The notes: a model not told the origin generated them from the letters alone. A stretch of DNA of 64,000 bases from Streptomyces sp. DH24 (GCF_029813775.1 NZ_JARVKW010000006.1:203590-267589); one strand, 5' to 3'. Shown: positions 43,483-52,563, numbered from the stretch's first letter. Numbers and translations are program-made.

Positions 43483-45663
43483 TTGAGTCGTGAAACTGAC
43501 AGTCCGTCCACCGGGCCCAACGGGCGCGGCGGAGCCGCATACCCCTCGGGCACCCCGCCGTACGGCACCCCGACGGGGGCCGACGGCGGTGCGGAGGCGG
43601 GCCGTTCGGCCACGCAGCCGGAAGAGCGCAAGACCGAGACCCAGCTGACGACCCGGGTCCGGATCAACATCCCCGGGTCCCGGCCGATTCCGCCGGTCGT
43701 CGTGCGCAAGCCCGTCGGGGACTCCGACGGCGGCAGGGCCGACCAGGACGCCGAGTCCGCGCCCGCCCCCGCCTCCGGTCCGGCCGCTTCCGCGGCGCCT
43801 CCCGCCGCGCCCGGCCCGCAGGCCGAGGAGAAGACCAGCGACTGGTTCGCGCCCCGCAAGTCCGTGTCCCCCAAGGGTGGTCAGGGCGCAGGCGCCGCCA
43901 ACGGCGCGGGCCGGCCCGGCGGTTCGGCCGCCCCGGCCGGTCCGGGTCCGGCGGCGGCCGGTTCCGGTGCGTCCGGCGCGGGTGCGGCACGGCCCGGTGG
44001 CGCGGCCGGCTCCATGAACGCGCCGGGCGGCGCCCGGCCCGGCGGGGCGAACGGCGCCGGGAGGTCGGGTGCGACCGGCGGACCCGTGGCGCCCGGACAC
44101 GGCGGCGGCACCGGCTCCTTCGACGTGACCGAGGCGCTGGCCGCGGGCCCGCTCGGCGGTGGCCCCCGTCCGGGCCCGGACGCCGACGCAGGCCGCGACG
44201 GCCTGCCGTACTTCGCGGACGGCGGGCACGGCGAGCAGACCGGCCGGCAGCCCCGCGTCGACCAGAACGGCCGGCCGGTCCACGGCGGGCCCCACGACTT
44301 CACCGACCCCGGTCCTGCCGGACCCACCGGCGGCCCGGTCACCGGCGGCAGCGCGCTGACGCCGCCGCTCGGCACGGGTCCGGGCGGCCTCGGTGGCCCC
44401 GGTCTGATCGGCGGCCCCGGCGGCCCCGCGGGTCCCGGCGCGGCGCCCGGCTCCGGTCACGGCCCCGGTGGCGGGCTCAGCGACGACACCGCGATCCTCA
44501 CCCCGCAGAAGCCGGCCCCCGAACCGGACGGCCACGGCTACGGTCACCCCGGTGACAACGTCTCCGGACACACCCTGACCAGCGGCATCCCGGTCGTCCC
44601 GACCGACCGCAACGCGCCCTACGGATCGGACGTGCCCTCCGACGGTCCGCTGCGGCACACGCCCCCGAAGCTGCCCGACCCGGTCCCGCCGCCGTCGGCG
44701 AGCTCGGCGAAGCCGCCGAAGAAGGGCCGCAACAAGCTCGTGCTGCTGTGCGGCGGCGTGGTCTTCCTCGCCGGTGTCGCCTACGGCGCCGGCCTGCTGA
44801 TGAACCACTCGGACGTGCCCAAGGGCACCACCGTGCTCGGCGTCGACATCGGCGGCGGCACCCGGGACGACGCCGTGGAGAAGCTCGACGCGGCCTTCGA
44901 GGACCGGGTGGCCAAGCCGCTGAAGCTGACGGTGAGCGGCAGGACCGTGGAGCTCACGCCGGACCAGGCCGGGCTCCAGTTCGACATGCAGGCCACGGTC
45001 GCCGAGGCGGCCAAGAGCGACTACAACCCGGTCTCCGTGATCGGCTCCCTGTTCGGCAACCACCGGGTCGTCGAGCCGGTCATGCCGGTCGACGAGGAGA
45101 AGCTGCACGCCGCCCTGCAGGACGCGGCCGGCGGGTCCGGTTCCGTGACCGAGGGCACGATCAGGTTCGAGTCGGGCCGGGCCGTGCCCGTGTATCCCAA
45201 GGCGGGCAAGGGCATCCACGTCGCCAGGGCCGCCGGTGTGGTGGAGCAGGCCTACCGCGGCCAGGTCGAGACCGGCGCCTTCTCGCCGGTGAACGTGCCG
45301 ACGAGCATCCAGCAGCCCAAGGTCTCCAAGGCCGAGGTCGACCGGATGATGAAGGAGTTCGCCGAACCGGCGATGTCGGCCAACGTGACCGTGCAGACCG
45401 ACGCGGCGCACTCGGTCCCGATGAGCCCGCAGAAGTCCCTGTGGAAGTTCCTCAGGGTCGAGGCCGTCAACGGCAAGCTGGTCGACAAGCCCGACCTGGC
45501 CGCCCTGAAGAACCTCTACGGCCAGGCGTTCGACGACGTGCGCATCACCCGGGGCAACGGCGAGAAGACGCCGGTCACGCCGCAGGACGTCTACGTCGCC
45601 CTCCGCCAGGTACTGACGAGCAGGACCGACCGCGTCGCCGTCATCGAGACCAACCCCAACTGA
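43483..45663 (+). CDS. Membrane-anchored PG-binding (YoaR/VanW-type) protein with long disordered N-terminus
   Basis: TTG 43483, after GGGAGAA, gives 726 residues. The first 410 or so are Gly/Pro/Ala-rich and presumably disordered and cytoplasmic. One membrane helix follows (about 413-437, NKLVLLCGGVVFLAGVAYGA). The outer part contains repeated PG_binding_4-like segments: GTTVLGVDIGGGTRDDAVEK with LTVSGRTVELTPDQAGLQFD, and a second copy-like region around TEGTIRFESGRAVPVYPKAG. Such domains bind peptidoglycan in VanW/YoaR and L,D-transpeptidase proteins, but no transpeptidase domain is present. A hairpin terminator follows. Confidence 0.82.
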   Translation: MSRETDSPSTGPNGRGGAAYPSGTPPYGTPTGADGGAEAGRSATQPEERKTETQLTTRVRINIPGSRPIPPVVVRKPVGDSDGGRADQDAESAPAPASGPAASAAPPAAPGPQAEEKTSDWFAPRKSVSPKGGQGAGAANGAGRPGGSAAPAGPGPAAAGSGASGAGAARPGGAAGSMNAPGGARPGGANGAGRSGATGGPVAPGHGGGTGSFDVTEALAAGPLGGGPRPGPDADAGRDGLPYFADGGHGEQTGRQPRVDQNGRPVHGGPHDFTDPGPAGPTGGPVTGGSALTPPLGTGPGGLGGPGLIGGPGGPAGPGAAPGSGHGPGGGLSDDTAILTPQKPAPEPDGHGYGHPGDNVSGHTLTSGIPVVPTDRNAPYGSDVPSDGPLRHTPPKLPDPVPPPSASSAKPPKKGRNKLVLLCGGVVFLAGVAYGAGLLMNHSDVPKGTTVLGVDIGGGTRDDAVEKLDAAFEDRVAKPLKLTVSGRTVELTPDQAGLQFDMQATVAEAAKSDYNPVSVIGSLFGNHRVVEPVMPVDEEKLHAALQDAAGGSGSVTEGTIRFESGRAVPVYPKAGKGIHVARAAGVVEQAYRGQVETGAFSPVNVPTSIQQPKVSKAEVDRMMKEFAEPAMSANVTVQTDAAHSVPMSPQKSLWKFLRVEAVNGKLVDKPDLAALKNLYGQAFDDVRITRGNGEKTPVTPQDVYVALRQVLTSRTDRVAVIETNPN

Positions 45664-45676
45664 CGCACCGATCGCC

Positions 45677-45706
45677 CAGGGCACCCGGCAACCGTCGGGT
45701 GCCCTG
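45677..45706 (+). terminator. Terminator of the PG-binding protein gene
   Basis: CAGGGCACCCG and CGGGTGCCCTG form a perfect 11-base stem with an 8-base loop, 13 bases past the stop codon. Confidence 0.8.
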
Positions 45707-45915
45707 TGCTCTGTGTATCTGTGCCCTTGTGCCCTGCACGGGGTGCGGCCGTGCCGGGTCCGCTGCCGTGGGGCGGAGGGCCCGGAGGCCTTGTCGGCGC
45801 GCGGCCGGCGAAGGGATGCGGTGCCGCCGTGTGCGGCCTACTCGGGTGCACCGCCGCCGCGCGGCCCGCTGGGCGGCGGGTCCGGACGGCGCGGGTCCGG
45901 ACGGCGGCGCGCGCC

Positions 45916-46767
45916 TCAGTTCAGCTTGGCGCGGGCCACCCGCGCCTCCCCGCGCACCTTCTCGGCGGCGCCCTCGTCCACCGCCGCCACCAGATCCGCG
46001 TAGGCGTCCAGCTCCGCGGCGCCCGCGAGGAACTCGCCCCGCTGCACCAGCAGCAGCGCCCGCTCGTAGCGCAGCCGGGCCGGGTGCGCGGGCAGCAGCA
46101 GCGACAGCTCCAGCGCCCACAGCGACACGTCGGAGCGCTCCGGCCGCGCGGCGGCCCACGCGCGGATGTTGTTCAGGATCCGCAGCACGACCTCCAGCGG
46201 CCGCGCCGGTTCCAGCATCGACGGATCAAGCGGCGTCCCCGTCGACCCCACGACCAGCAGCTCGGCGTCCGGCCCGGTCAGCACCCGCCCGCCGTCGAAC
46301 GGGTCCGCGAGCACCTGATCCTCCGCAGGCCCGAACCCGACGACGAAGTGCCCCGGCAGCGCGACCCCGTACACCGGCGCCCCCGCCCGCCTGGCCACCT
46401 CCAGCCACACCACCGACAGCAGGATCGGCAGCCCGCGCCGCCGCTGGAGCACGTCGTGCAGCAACGACGACTCCAGGCGCCGGTAGTCGCCCGGCGTGCC
46501 GTGGAACCCGCACCGCTCGCCGAGCAGGTCCCGCAGCGCCCCCGCCCAGGCGCGCGGCCCGCCCGGCCGGTACGGCAGCAGCCCGGCCAGCCGGTCCAGC
46601 TCGATCTGCGCGGCGTCGATGCCCGTGTCGTCCAGCGTGGCGTCCCCCGACGCGCCGATCAGCAGGCACAGCAGCGACAGGTCGGGGCGCTCGGAGCGGG
46701 CCTCGGCGGCGAACCGGTCACGCAGTTCGGCGGACCGTTCCGGGGGCGGCGGGAAGGGAGGACGCAT
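45916..46767 (-). CDS. SirB1 / transglutaminase-like protein
   Basis: This 283-residue protein matches the Transglut_core2 (SirB1) family: SSLLHDVLQRRRGLPILLSV, VWLEVARRAGAPVYGVALPG followed by HFVVGF, then DPFDGGRVLT. The tail (LSLLLPAHPARLRYERALLL) looks like a tetratricopeptide repeat, as in SirB1 relatives. The transglutaminase Cys is not obvious, so catalysis is doubtful. It is 18 bases downstream of the GNAT gene and is probably co-transcribed with it. The start is ATG 46767. Confidence 0.85.
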   Translation of the reverse strand: MRPPFPPPPERSAELRDRFAAEARSERPDLSLLCLLIGASGDATLDDTGIDAAQIELDRLAGLLPYRPGGPRAWAGALRDLLGERCGFHGTPGDYRRLESSLLHDVLQRRRGLPILLSVVWLEVARRAGAPVYGVALPGHFVVGFGPAEDQVLADPFDGGRVLTGPDAELLVVGSTGTPLDPSMLEPARPLEVVLRILNNIRAWAAARPERSDVSLWALELSLLLPAHPARLRYERALLLVQRGEFLAGAAELDAYADLVAAVDEGAAEKVRGEARVARAKLN

Positions 46768-46784
46768 AGCAGGCTGGTGCCCTC

Positions 46785-47837
46785 TCACGGTGCTTCGTAC
46801 CGGCCGTCGGCACCGGTTTCCGGCGCGCGGTAGTGGTGGTAGGCGTGGTGCGGAGCGAAGCCCAGGCGCGTGTACAGCTCGCGCGCCGCCGTGTTGTCCC
46901 GCTCGACCTGGAGCCAGGCGGCCGACGCGCCCTCGTCCAGGGCCTGCCGGGCCAGCGCCGTCATCACGGCCGTGGCCAGCCCGCGCCGCCGCAGCGCCGG
47001 ATCGACCTCGACGGCTGCGAACCCGGCCCACCGGCCGTCCACCACGCACCGCCCGACGGCCGCGGGCGCCTCGCTCCCGGCGGCGCCCGGCACGGTCGCG
47101 AACCACACCGAGGGTCCGCTCCCGGCCCCGCCCGGCCCGGCGGACCCCAGCACCCTCAGGGCCACCTCGCTCACGCCTTTGCGCTGGTAGCGCGCCAGCC
47201 ACGCCTCGTCCGCCTCCCGCGCCAGCCGCACTCCCTCGGCCTCGCCCCGGTCGGCCACGGGCGCGAGCGCCCCGGTCCACAGCTCCGCCGTCACCTCCCG
47301 CACCCAGCCGCGCCGCTCCAGCTCCGCGCACAGCGGCTCCTGCGTGCCCTCGGCGCCGGTCGCGGTCTGGACGTAGGCGGGCAGTCCGCGCTCGCCGTAC
47401 CAGCGGCGCACGGTGCTCAGCGCCTCGTCGAGCGGCCTGCCGGGGTCGCCGAGCGGCAGCACCGAGTTGGCGCGCCGGGTGAACCCCCGCGCCGCCCGCA
47501 GCTCCCAGTCGCCCAGCCGCTCGCTCTCCACCGGCCGCCAGGCCCGCGCCGAGATCCGGGCCAGCTCCTCGTACGACGCGGCGGGCCCCCGGCGGCGGGC
47601 CGGGGCGGACGGGACCACCTTGCCCGCCACGAGCGCGGTGTACGGGATGCGGACGCTCTCGCCGGACTTGCGTGTGATGAGCAGCACACCGTCGGTCCAT
47701 GATGTGAGAACACCGACCGTGTCGGTGAACTTCTCCGGCGTGGCCCCAGGTTCCCTCAAGCACCTCACGGAGACCCGTTTGCCCACGTCAGCAGCGGTGA
47801 TAAGGACCTCAAGGCGCCCGGCGGCAGAGATTTCCAC
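46785..47837 (-). CDS. GNAT family N-acetyltransferase
   Basis: This 350-residue protein has the GNAT acetyl-CoA loop near its end: AAVEVDPALRRRGLATAVMT, followed by LQVERDNTAARELYTRLGF. The first 100 residues form an extra beta-rich domain (GKRVSVRCLREPGATPEKFT; SWTDGVLLITRKSGESVRIP) of the kind found in DUF4081-type and histone-acetyltransferase-like Streptomyces GNATs. The substrate is unknown. It is divergent from fdxA. Confidence 0.87.
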   Translation of the reverse strand: MEISAAGRLEVLITAADVGKRVSVRCLREPGATPEKFTDTVGVLTSWTDGVLLITRKSGESVRIPYTALVAGKVVPSAPARRRGPAASYEELARISARAWRPVESERLGDWELRAARGFTRRANSVLPLGDPGRPLDEALSTVRRWYGERGLPAYVQTATGAEGTQEPLCAELERRGWVREVTAELWTGALAPVADRGEAEGVRLAREADEAWLARYQRKGVSEVALRVLGSAGPGGAGSGPSVWFATVPGAAGSEAPAAVGRCVVDGRWAGFAAVEVDPALRRRGLATAVMTALARQALDEGASAAWLQVERDNTAARELYTRLGFAPHHAYHHYRAPETGADGRYEAP

Positions 47838-47977
47838 AGGTCAGTTCACCCCTCCTGTTCGGATCATGCCCAGGAACGGAGATACTAGGGGCGGGCATCG
47901 ACGACGCCGCGCTCCCGCGCGCCAGGCGGCGGAGCCTGAGGAGGCCCGCCAGCGCCCTATCGAGGAGGAACGACAGC

Positions 47978-48310
47978 GTGACCTACGTCATCGCGCAGCC
48001 TTGTGTCGACGTCAAGGACAAGGCGTGCATCGAGGAGTGCCCGGTCGACTGCATCTACGAGGGCCAGCGGTCCTTGTACATCCACCCGGACGAATGCGTC
48101 GACTGTGGGGCCTGTGAGCCGGTGTGCCCGGTGGAGGCCATCTTCTACGAGGACGACACTCCGGAGGAGTGGAAGGACTACTACAAGGCGAACGTCGAGT
48201 TCTTCGACGAGCTGGGCTCGCCCGGTGGTGCCAGCAAGCTGGGGCTGATCGAGCGCGACCACCCGTTCATCGCCGCGCTGCCGCCGCAGGCCGGCGAGGG
48301 CGCCGAGTAA
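47978..48310 (+). CDS. fdxA: 7Fe ferredoxin
   Basis: This 110-residue electron carrier starts at GTG 47978 after GAGGAGG. Cysteines in CVDVKDKACIEECPVDC and CVDCGACEPVCP fit one [3Fe-4S] and one [4Fe-4S] cluster, as in mycobacterial FdxC, which also precedes dapC. The acidic C-terminal tail (EEWKDYYKANVEFFDELG) is typical of the actinobacterial form. A long hairpin separates it from dapC. Confidence 0.95.
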   Translation: MTYVIAQPCVDVKDKACIEECPVDCIYEGQRSLYIHPDECVDCGACEPVCPVEAIFYEDDTPEEWKDYYKANVEFFDELGSPGGASKLGLIERDHPFIAALPPQAGEGAE

Positions 48311-48338
48311 TCCCCGCAGGCGGCCCGAACAGCGCGCC

Positions 48339-48390
48339 GCCTCGGTCCCGTACGGCCTTTTTCACCGCGACGGCCGTACGGGACCGAGGC
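48339..48390. terminator. 19-base perfect hairpin between fdxA and dapC
   Basis: GCCTCGGTCCCGTACGGCC (48339-48357) pairs perfectly with 48372-48390 around a 14-base loop that begins with TTTTT. It lies 29 bases after fdxA and ends 48 bases before dapC. It probably terminates fdxA transcription partly, leaving dapC expression by read-through or from its own promoter. The T-run lies in the loop rather than after the stem. Confidence 0.75.
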
Positions 48391-48438
48391 GTTTGCGGTC
48401 CGAGCCGCGCCGCACAGCACGAAAGCGAGCCAGAGAAC

Positions 48439-49587
48439 GTGTCCGCAGTGTCCGACCGCCCGCCCGTCGCCCGCCGCAGCCCCGCCGAGGGGTCACTGCG
48501 CGACCGCCTTCCGGACTTCCCCTGGGACAGGCTGGCGCCGTACAAGCAGACGGCCGCCGCGCACCCGGACGGCCTCGTCGACCTGTCCGTCGGCACCCCG
48601 GTCGACCCGGTGCCCGAGCTGATCCAGAAGGCGCTGACGGACGCGGCGGACTCCCCGGGCTACCCGACGGTGTGGGGCACGCCGGAGCTGCGCGACGCGA
48701 TCACCGGCTGGGTGGAGCGCCGGCTGGGCGCCCGGGACGTCACGCACCGGCACGTGCTGCCCGTCGTGGGCTCCAAGGAGCTCGTGGCCTGGCTGCCGAC
48801 CCAGCTGGGCCTCGGCCCCGGCGACCGGGTGGCGTACCCGCGCCTGGCGTACCCGACGTACGAGGTGGGTGCCCGGCTGGCGCGCGCCGACCACGAGGCG
48901 TACGACGACCCGACCGAGCTGGACCCGGCCGGGCTGCGGCTGCTGTGGCTGAACTCCCCGTCCAACCCGACGGGCAGGGTCCTGGCCAAGGACGAGCTGA
49001 CCCGGATCGTGGCCTGGGCCCGCGAGCACGGCGTGCTGCTCTTCTCCGACGAGTGCTACCTGGAGCTGGGCTGGGAGGCCGACCCGGTCTCGGTCCTGCA
49101 CCCGGACGTCAACGGCGGCTCCTACGACGGCATCGTCGCGGTGCACTCCCTGTCCAAGCGGTCCAACCTGGCCGGCTACCGCGCCGCCTTCCTCGCCGGT
49201 GACCCGGAGGTCCTCGGCCCGCTGCTGGAGATCCGCAAGCACGGCGGCATGATGACGTCGGCGCCGACGCAGGCGGCGACCGTCGCGGCCCTGGGTGACG
49301 ACGCGCACGTGCGTGAGCAGCGCGAGCGCTACGCGGCCCGCCGCGAGGTGCTGCGCGAGGCGCTGCTGAAGCACGGCTTCCGCATCGAGCACAGCGAGGC
49401 CAGCCTCTACCTGTGGGCCACGCGGGACGAGTCCTGCTGGGACACGGTGGCGCACCTGGCGGAGCTCGGCATCCTCGTGGCGCCGGGCGACTTCTACGGC
49501 CCGGCGGGCGAGCGGTTCGTCCGCGTGGCCCTGACGGCGACGGACGAGCGCATCCGGGCGGCGGCGCAGCGGCTGACCTCCGCGTAG
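48439..49587 (+). CDS. dapC: Succinyldiaminopimelate aminotransferase
   Basis: This 382-residue class I PLP aminotransferase works in the succinylase route to diaminopimelate and lysine. SLSKRSNLAGYRAAF contains the Schiff-base lysine, and NSPSNPTGRVL, FSDECYLELGW and RFVRVALT are the family landmarks. Starts at GTG 48439 or GTG 48448 are both possible. Position after fdxA matches mycobacteria (Rv1177-Rv1178), and dapE is nearby at 51484. Confidence 0.93.
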   Translation: MSAVSDRPPVARRSPAEGSLRDRLPDFPWDRLAPYKQTAAAHPDGLVDLSVGTPVDPVPELIQKALTDAADSPGYPTVWGTPELRDAITGWVERRLGARDVTHRHVLPVVGSKELVAWLPTQLGLGPGDRVAYPRLAYPTYEVGARLARADHEAYDDPTELDPAGLRLLWLNSPSNPTGRVLAKDELTRIVAWAREHGVLLFSDECYLELGWEADPVSVLHPDVNGGSYDGIVAVHSLSKRSNLAGYRAAFLAGDPEVLGPLLEIRKHGGMMTSAPTQAATVAALGDDAHVREQRERYAARREVLREALLKHGFRIEHSEASLYLWATRDESCWDTVAHLAELGILVAPGDFYGPAGERFVRVALTATDERIRAAAQRLTSA

Positions 49588-49609
49588 GCGCGCGTACGCG
49601 CACACGGAA

Positions 49610-49649
49610 AGCGGCGGGGCCCAGGAACGGAATCCTGGGCCCCGCCGCT
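49610..49649. terminator. 17-base perfect terminator hairpin between dapC and a convergent gene
   Basis: AGCGGCGGGGCCCAGGA and TCCTGGGCCCCGCCGCT pair perfectly around ACGGAA. It lies between converging genes (dapC stop 49587, small secreted protein stop 49673), so it can serve both directions. Confidence 0.85.
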
Positions 49650-49672
49650 GTTACGTGCCCGGCGGGGGAGGG

Positions 49673-50089
49673 TCAGCCGAGCGGCAGTCCCTTGGTGGGC
49701 AGCTGCTGGGTCGGCAGGCCGCCCTTCGTCACGCTGCCGGCGGCCTCGCCGACGACGCCCCCGGTGGAGCCGGCCATGTCACCGGCCGCCTGCTGCGCGG
49801 CGGGCGTGGCCTGCTTGACGGCCTTGCCACCGGTCTTGCCCACGGCGGGCACCGCCTTCTCGACCGTCTTGCCGCCGGTCTTGCCCGCGGCCTTGGTGAC
49901 GTTCTGCGCCGCGCCGTCGAGGGTCTTGCCGGCGTTCGCCCCGTCCAGGGCGGTGAGCCCGCCGAGGTTGGGGGTGGCCGGCAGTTCGGGCGCCGCGCTG
50001 GCGGAGCCGGCCGCACCGACCCCGGCGGCCGCTCCTGCAGCGACGAGCAGCGCGGCACGGGCGATCCGGCGGGTCAGGGGGAGGGACAT
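49673..50089 (-). CDS. Small secreted protein with GKT repeats
   Basis: This 138-residue protein has a twin-arginine-like basic start (MSLPLTRRIARAALLVAAGA) and a cleavable signal peptide ending near ASA (residues 30-33). The mature part is low in complexity, with repeats NAGKTLDGA, AAGKTGGKTVEKAVPAVGKT and GGKAVKQATP. GKTGGKT looks like a P-loop but lacks any nucleotide-binding fold around it and the protein is exported, so ATP-binding labels for this family are misleading. The function is unknown. Confidence 0.75.
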   Translation of the reverse strand: MSLPLTRRIARAALLVAAGAAAGVGAAGSASAAPELPATPNLGGLTALDGANAGKTLDGAAQNVTKAAGKTGGKTVEKAVPAVGKTGGKAVKQATPAAQQAAGDMAGSTGGVVGEAAGSVTKGGLPTQQLPTKGLPLG

Positions 50090-50413
50090 GATGCTCCTTC
50101 GACGGGAGAGAACGGTGAAGTGTCGAACCGGGCCCGGGAGTTGACCGACTCGTTGTTGATCGTCCGGGCTCGGACCCAGTGACTACCGCTCGAATCGCGC
50201 GAAGGTTGCGGCGCACCAACGTAAAGAGTTGGTAATGCGTCGCATAATCGCCTGCGGAGGAAAACGGGCAAATGCCGCCCGGTGTGAAAGTGTGCCGAAT
50301 CCTTACAGCCCTTGATTACCAAGGCTTTCCGACGGCTCGGGGTGACGGACGAAAGCCTGCGCAGCAACGCTTTTGGCGGCAGGGCGAGTGACCCTCGCGA
50401 GTGACGGCCCGTA
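50090..50413. other. Intergenic region with a short dyad
   Basis: No gene is supported in these 324 bases. They carry the promoter of the small secreted protein (minus strand). The region is AT-richer than average (50190-50330) and contains ACCAAC-GTAAAGA-GTTGGT (50215-50233), a perfect 6-base dyad. I do not see a recognised riboswitch, although long leaders before secreted wall proteins in Streptomyces sometimes carry one. Confidence 0.4.
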
Positions 50414-51400
50414 CTACTGCGCGGTCACGATGCGGACCGCGCCGGCGCCCTTCTCCGCGCCCGCGGCTCCCGCGCCGCCGACCGGACGCCACTGGCTGTC
50501 CGTGTGCCCCGCGGTCCACTCCCGGCCCGCGTACGTCACCTTCTGGATGTGCAGCGCCGAGGCGTTGGCCACCGCCCAGTGCGCCAGCTGCCAGCCGCGC
50601 CGCCCCCGGTTCCGCTCCCCGGACGAGCCCGGCTCGGCGGTCACCGGCAGCACCACCGTGCGCCCACCGGCGCCGCCCTCCTGCTCCGGGGAGGCCGTCG
50701 GCGTGGACGCCGGCCCGGCGGCGCCCACCTCGGCGCCCGCCGGCTGGAGCGCGTCCCGCCCGAAGTCGCGCACCAGCGCCGCGCGCACCGCCTCCGGGCC
50801 CGACACGCGGGTGGCGCCCGGCCGTCCCTCGCAGGTCAGTGTGGCCGCCGAGCGTCCGGTGAGGGCGGCGGCCAGCAGCGTGGCGTCCGGCTCGTGCTTG
50901 GCGTACGCCTGCGGGAAACCGCTGCGCTGCACGCGCTGCGCGGCGACCGTCAGCGGCAGCCGCGTGTAGCCGGGCACCTCGACCAGGTGGTCGTAGAACT
51001 TCGCCGACGCGTACGTCGGGTCCATGATCTCCGCCGGGGTGCCCCAGCCCTGCGAGGGCCGCTGCTGGAACAGGCCGAGGGAGTCCCGGTCGCCGTAATC
51101 GATGTTGCGCAGGGCGGACTCCTGGAGCGCGGTCGCGAGCGCGATCGTCACGGCCCGCTCCGGCAGGCCCCGCGCGGTGCCGACAGCAGTGATCGTCGCC
51201 GCGTTCACCGCCTGCTCCGGCGAGAACTCGTAGGTCGCCCCGTCGCCCTTGGCGGAGACGACCTCGCAGCCGGGCCCACCCCTGCTTCCGGTGACGTACT
51301 GCACGGCGAGGTAGCCGGCGACCGCGAGCAGGACCACGAGGGCCGCCCCGAACCGGAGGAGGCGGCCGCGGCGCTTGGAGGAGGGGGGCGGCTCTGACAC
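50414..51400 (-). CDS. Membrane-anchored lysozyme/transglycosylase-like protein
   Basis: This 328-residue protein has a basic tail, one membrane helix (about 17-34, FGAALVVLLAVAGYLAVQYV) and an outer domain with ALATALQESALRNIDYGDRD followed by SLGLFQQRPSQGWGTPAEIM and YDHLVEVPGY. The catalytic-like Glu in QES and the GLFQQRPSQGWG loop fit lytic transglycosylase-like folds described in actinobacterial phage and wall proteins. The C-terminal 120 residues are Ala/Gly/Pro-rich and then end in a small domain. A role in wall remodelling is inferred. It is divergent from dapE. Confidence 0.75.
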   Translation of the reverse strand: MSEPPPSSKRRGRLLRFGAALVVLLAVAGYLAVQYVTGSRGGPGCEVVSAKGDGATYEFSPEQAVNAATITAVGTARGLPERAVTIALATALQESALRNIDYGDRDSLGLFQQRPSQGWGTPAEIMDPTYASAKFYDHLVEVPGYTRLPLTVAAQRVQRSGFPQAYAKHEPDATLLAAALTGRSAATLTCEGRPGATRVSGPEAVRAALVRDFGRDALQPAGAEVGAAGPASTPTASPEQEGGAGGRTVVLPVTAEPGSSGERNRGRRGWQLAHWAVANASALHIQKVTYAGREWTAGHTDSQWRPVGGAGAAGAEKGAGAVRIVTAQ

Positions 51401-51483
51401 GCGTACAAGGTACTTGAGGCCGGGGCCGGCCCGGAGCCGGGTGTGGACAGTGCCACGGAGGCCGGGGCGTTAGGGTCGACGGC

Positions 51484-52563
51484 ATGGCCGACACCCCGCT
51501 TGACCTCACCCTGGACGCCGCGAGGCTCACCGCCCGGCTCGTCGACTTCCCCTCCGAGAGCGGCACCGAGAAGCCCCTCGCGGACGCGATCGAGACCGCC
51601 CTGCGCGCCCTGGGGCACCTGACGGTCGACCGGTACGGCAACAACGTGGTGGCCCGCACGAACCTGGGGCGGCCGGAGCGGGTCGTCCTCGCCGGGCACA
51701 TCGACACCGTGCCGATCGCCGGCAACGTCCCCTCGCGCCTGGACGAGGACGGCGTGCTCTGGGGCTGCGGCACCTGCGACATGAAGGCGGGCGTCGCGGT
51801 CCAGCTGCGCATCGCGGCGACGGTCCCGGCCCCCAACCGCGACCTGACGTTCGTCTTCTACGACAACGAGGAGGTCGCCGCCGACCTCAACGGCCTCAAG
51901 CACGTCGCCGAGGCCCACCCGGAGTGGCTCGAGGGCGACTTCGCGGTGCTGCTGGAGCCGTCCGACGGGCAGGTCGAGGGCGGCTGCCAGGGCACCCTGC
52001 GGGTGCTGCTGAAGACCAAGGGCGAGCGGGCGCACTCGGCGCGCGGCTGGATGGGCTCCAACGCCATCCACGCGGCGGCGCCCATCCTGGCCAGGCTGGC
52101 CGCCTACGAGCCGCGCCACCCCGTGATCGACGGCCTGGAGTACCGCGAGGGCCTGAACGCGGTCGGCATCACGGGCGGCGTCGCGGGCAACGTCATCCCG
52201 GACGAGTGCGTCGTGACCGTCAACTTCCGGTACGCGCCCGACCGCACGGAGGACGAGGCGCTGGCCCACGTCCGCGAGGTGTTCGCGGACTGCGGCGTCG
52301 AGGAGTTCGTCGTGGACGACCACAGCGGCGCCGCGCTGCCCGGCCTGTCCCACCCCGCCGCGGCGGCCTTCATCAAGGCGGTCGGCGGCACCCCGCAGCC
52401 CAAGTACGGCTGGACCGACGTGTCCCGGTTCTCCTCGCTCGGTGTGCCCGCGGTGAACTACGGCCCCGGCAATCCGCACCTGGCCCACAAGCGGGACGAA
52501 CGGGTGGACACCGCGAAGATCCTGGCGGGCGAGGAGCGGCTGCGGGCCTGGCTCACCGCGTGA
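51484..52563 (+). CDS. dapE: Succinyl-diaminopimelate desuccinylase
   Basis: This 359-residue M20 metallopeptidase-family enzyme releases succinate to give LL-diaminopimelate, which is needed for lysine and for actinobacterial peptidoglycan. GHIDTVPIAGN and GCGTCDMKAGVAVQLR contain the first zinc ligands, FVFYDNEEVA carries the catalytic Glu, and the dimerisation segment and final GPGNPHLAHKRDE are present. Its position near dapC and LOG/folP2 matches mycobacteria (Rv1202). Confidence 0.94.
   Translation: MADTPLDLTLDAARLTARLVDFPSESGTEKPLADAIETALRALGHLTVDRYGNNVVARTNLGRPERVVLAGHIDTVPIAGNVPSRLDEDGVLWGCGTCDMKAGVAVQLRIAATVPAPNRDLTFVFYDNEEVAADLNGLKHVAEAHPEWLEGDFAVLLEPSDGQVEGGCQGTLRVLLKTKGERAHSARGWMGSNAIHAAAPILARLAAYEPRHPVIDGLEYREGLNAVGITGGVAGNVIPDECVVTVNFRYAPDRTEDEALAHVREVFADCGVEEFVVDDHSGAALPGLSHPAAAAFIKAVGGTPQPKYGWTDVSRFSSLGVPAVNYGPGNPHLAHKRDERVDTAKILAGEERLRAWLTA

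Noticed and set aside
48124..48438. Upstream extension of the dapC frame into fdxA
   Set aside because: The extension is out of frame with fdxA, includes the terminator hairpin and lacks aminotransferase similarity; GTG 48439 is a better start.
49780..49900. Walker A motif in the small secreted protein
   Set aside because: GKTGGKT is part of a simple repeat in an exported protein without other ATPase motifs.
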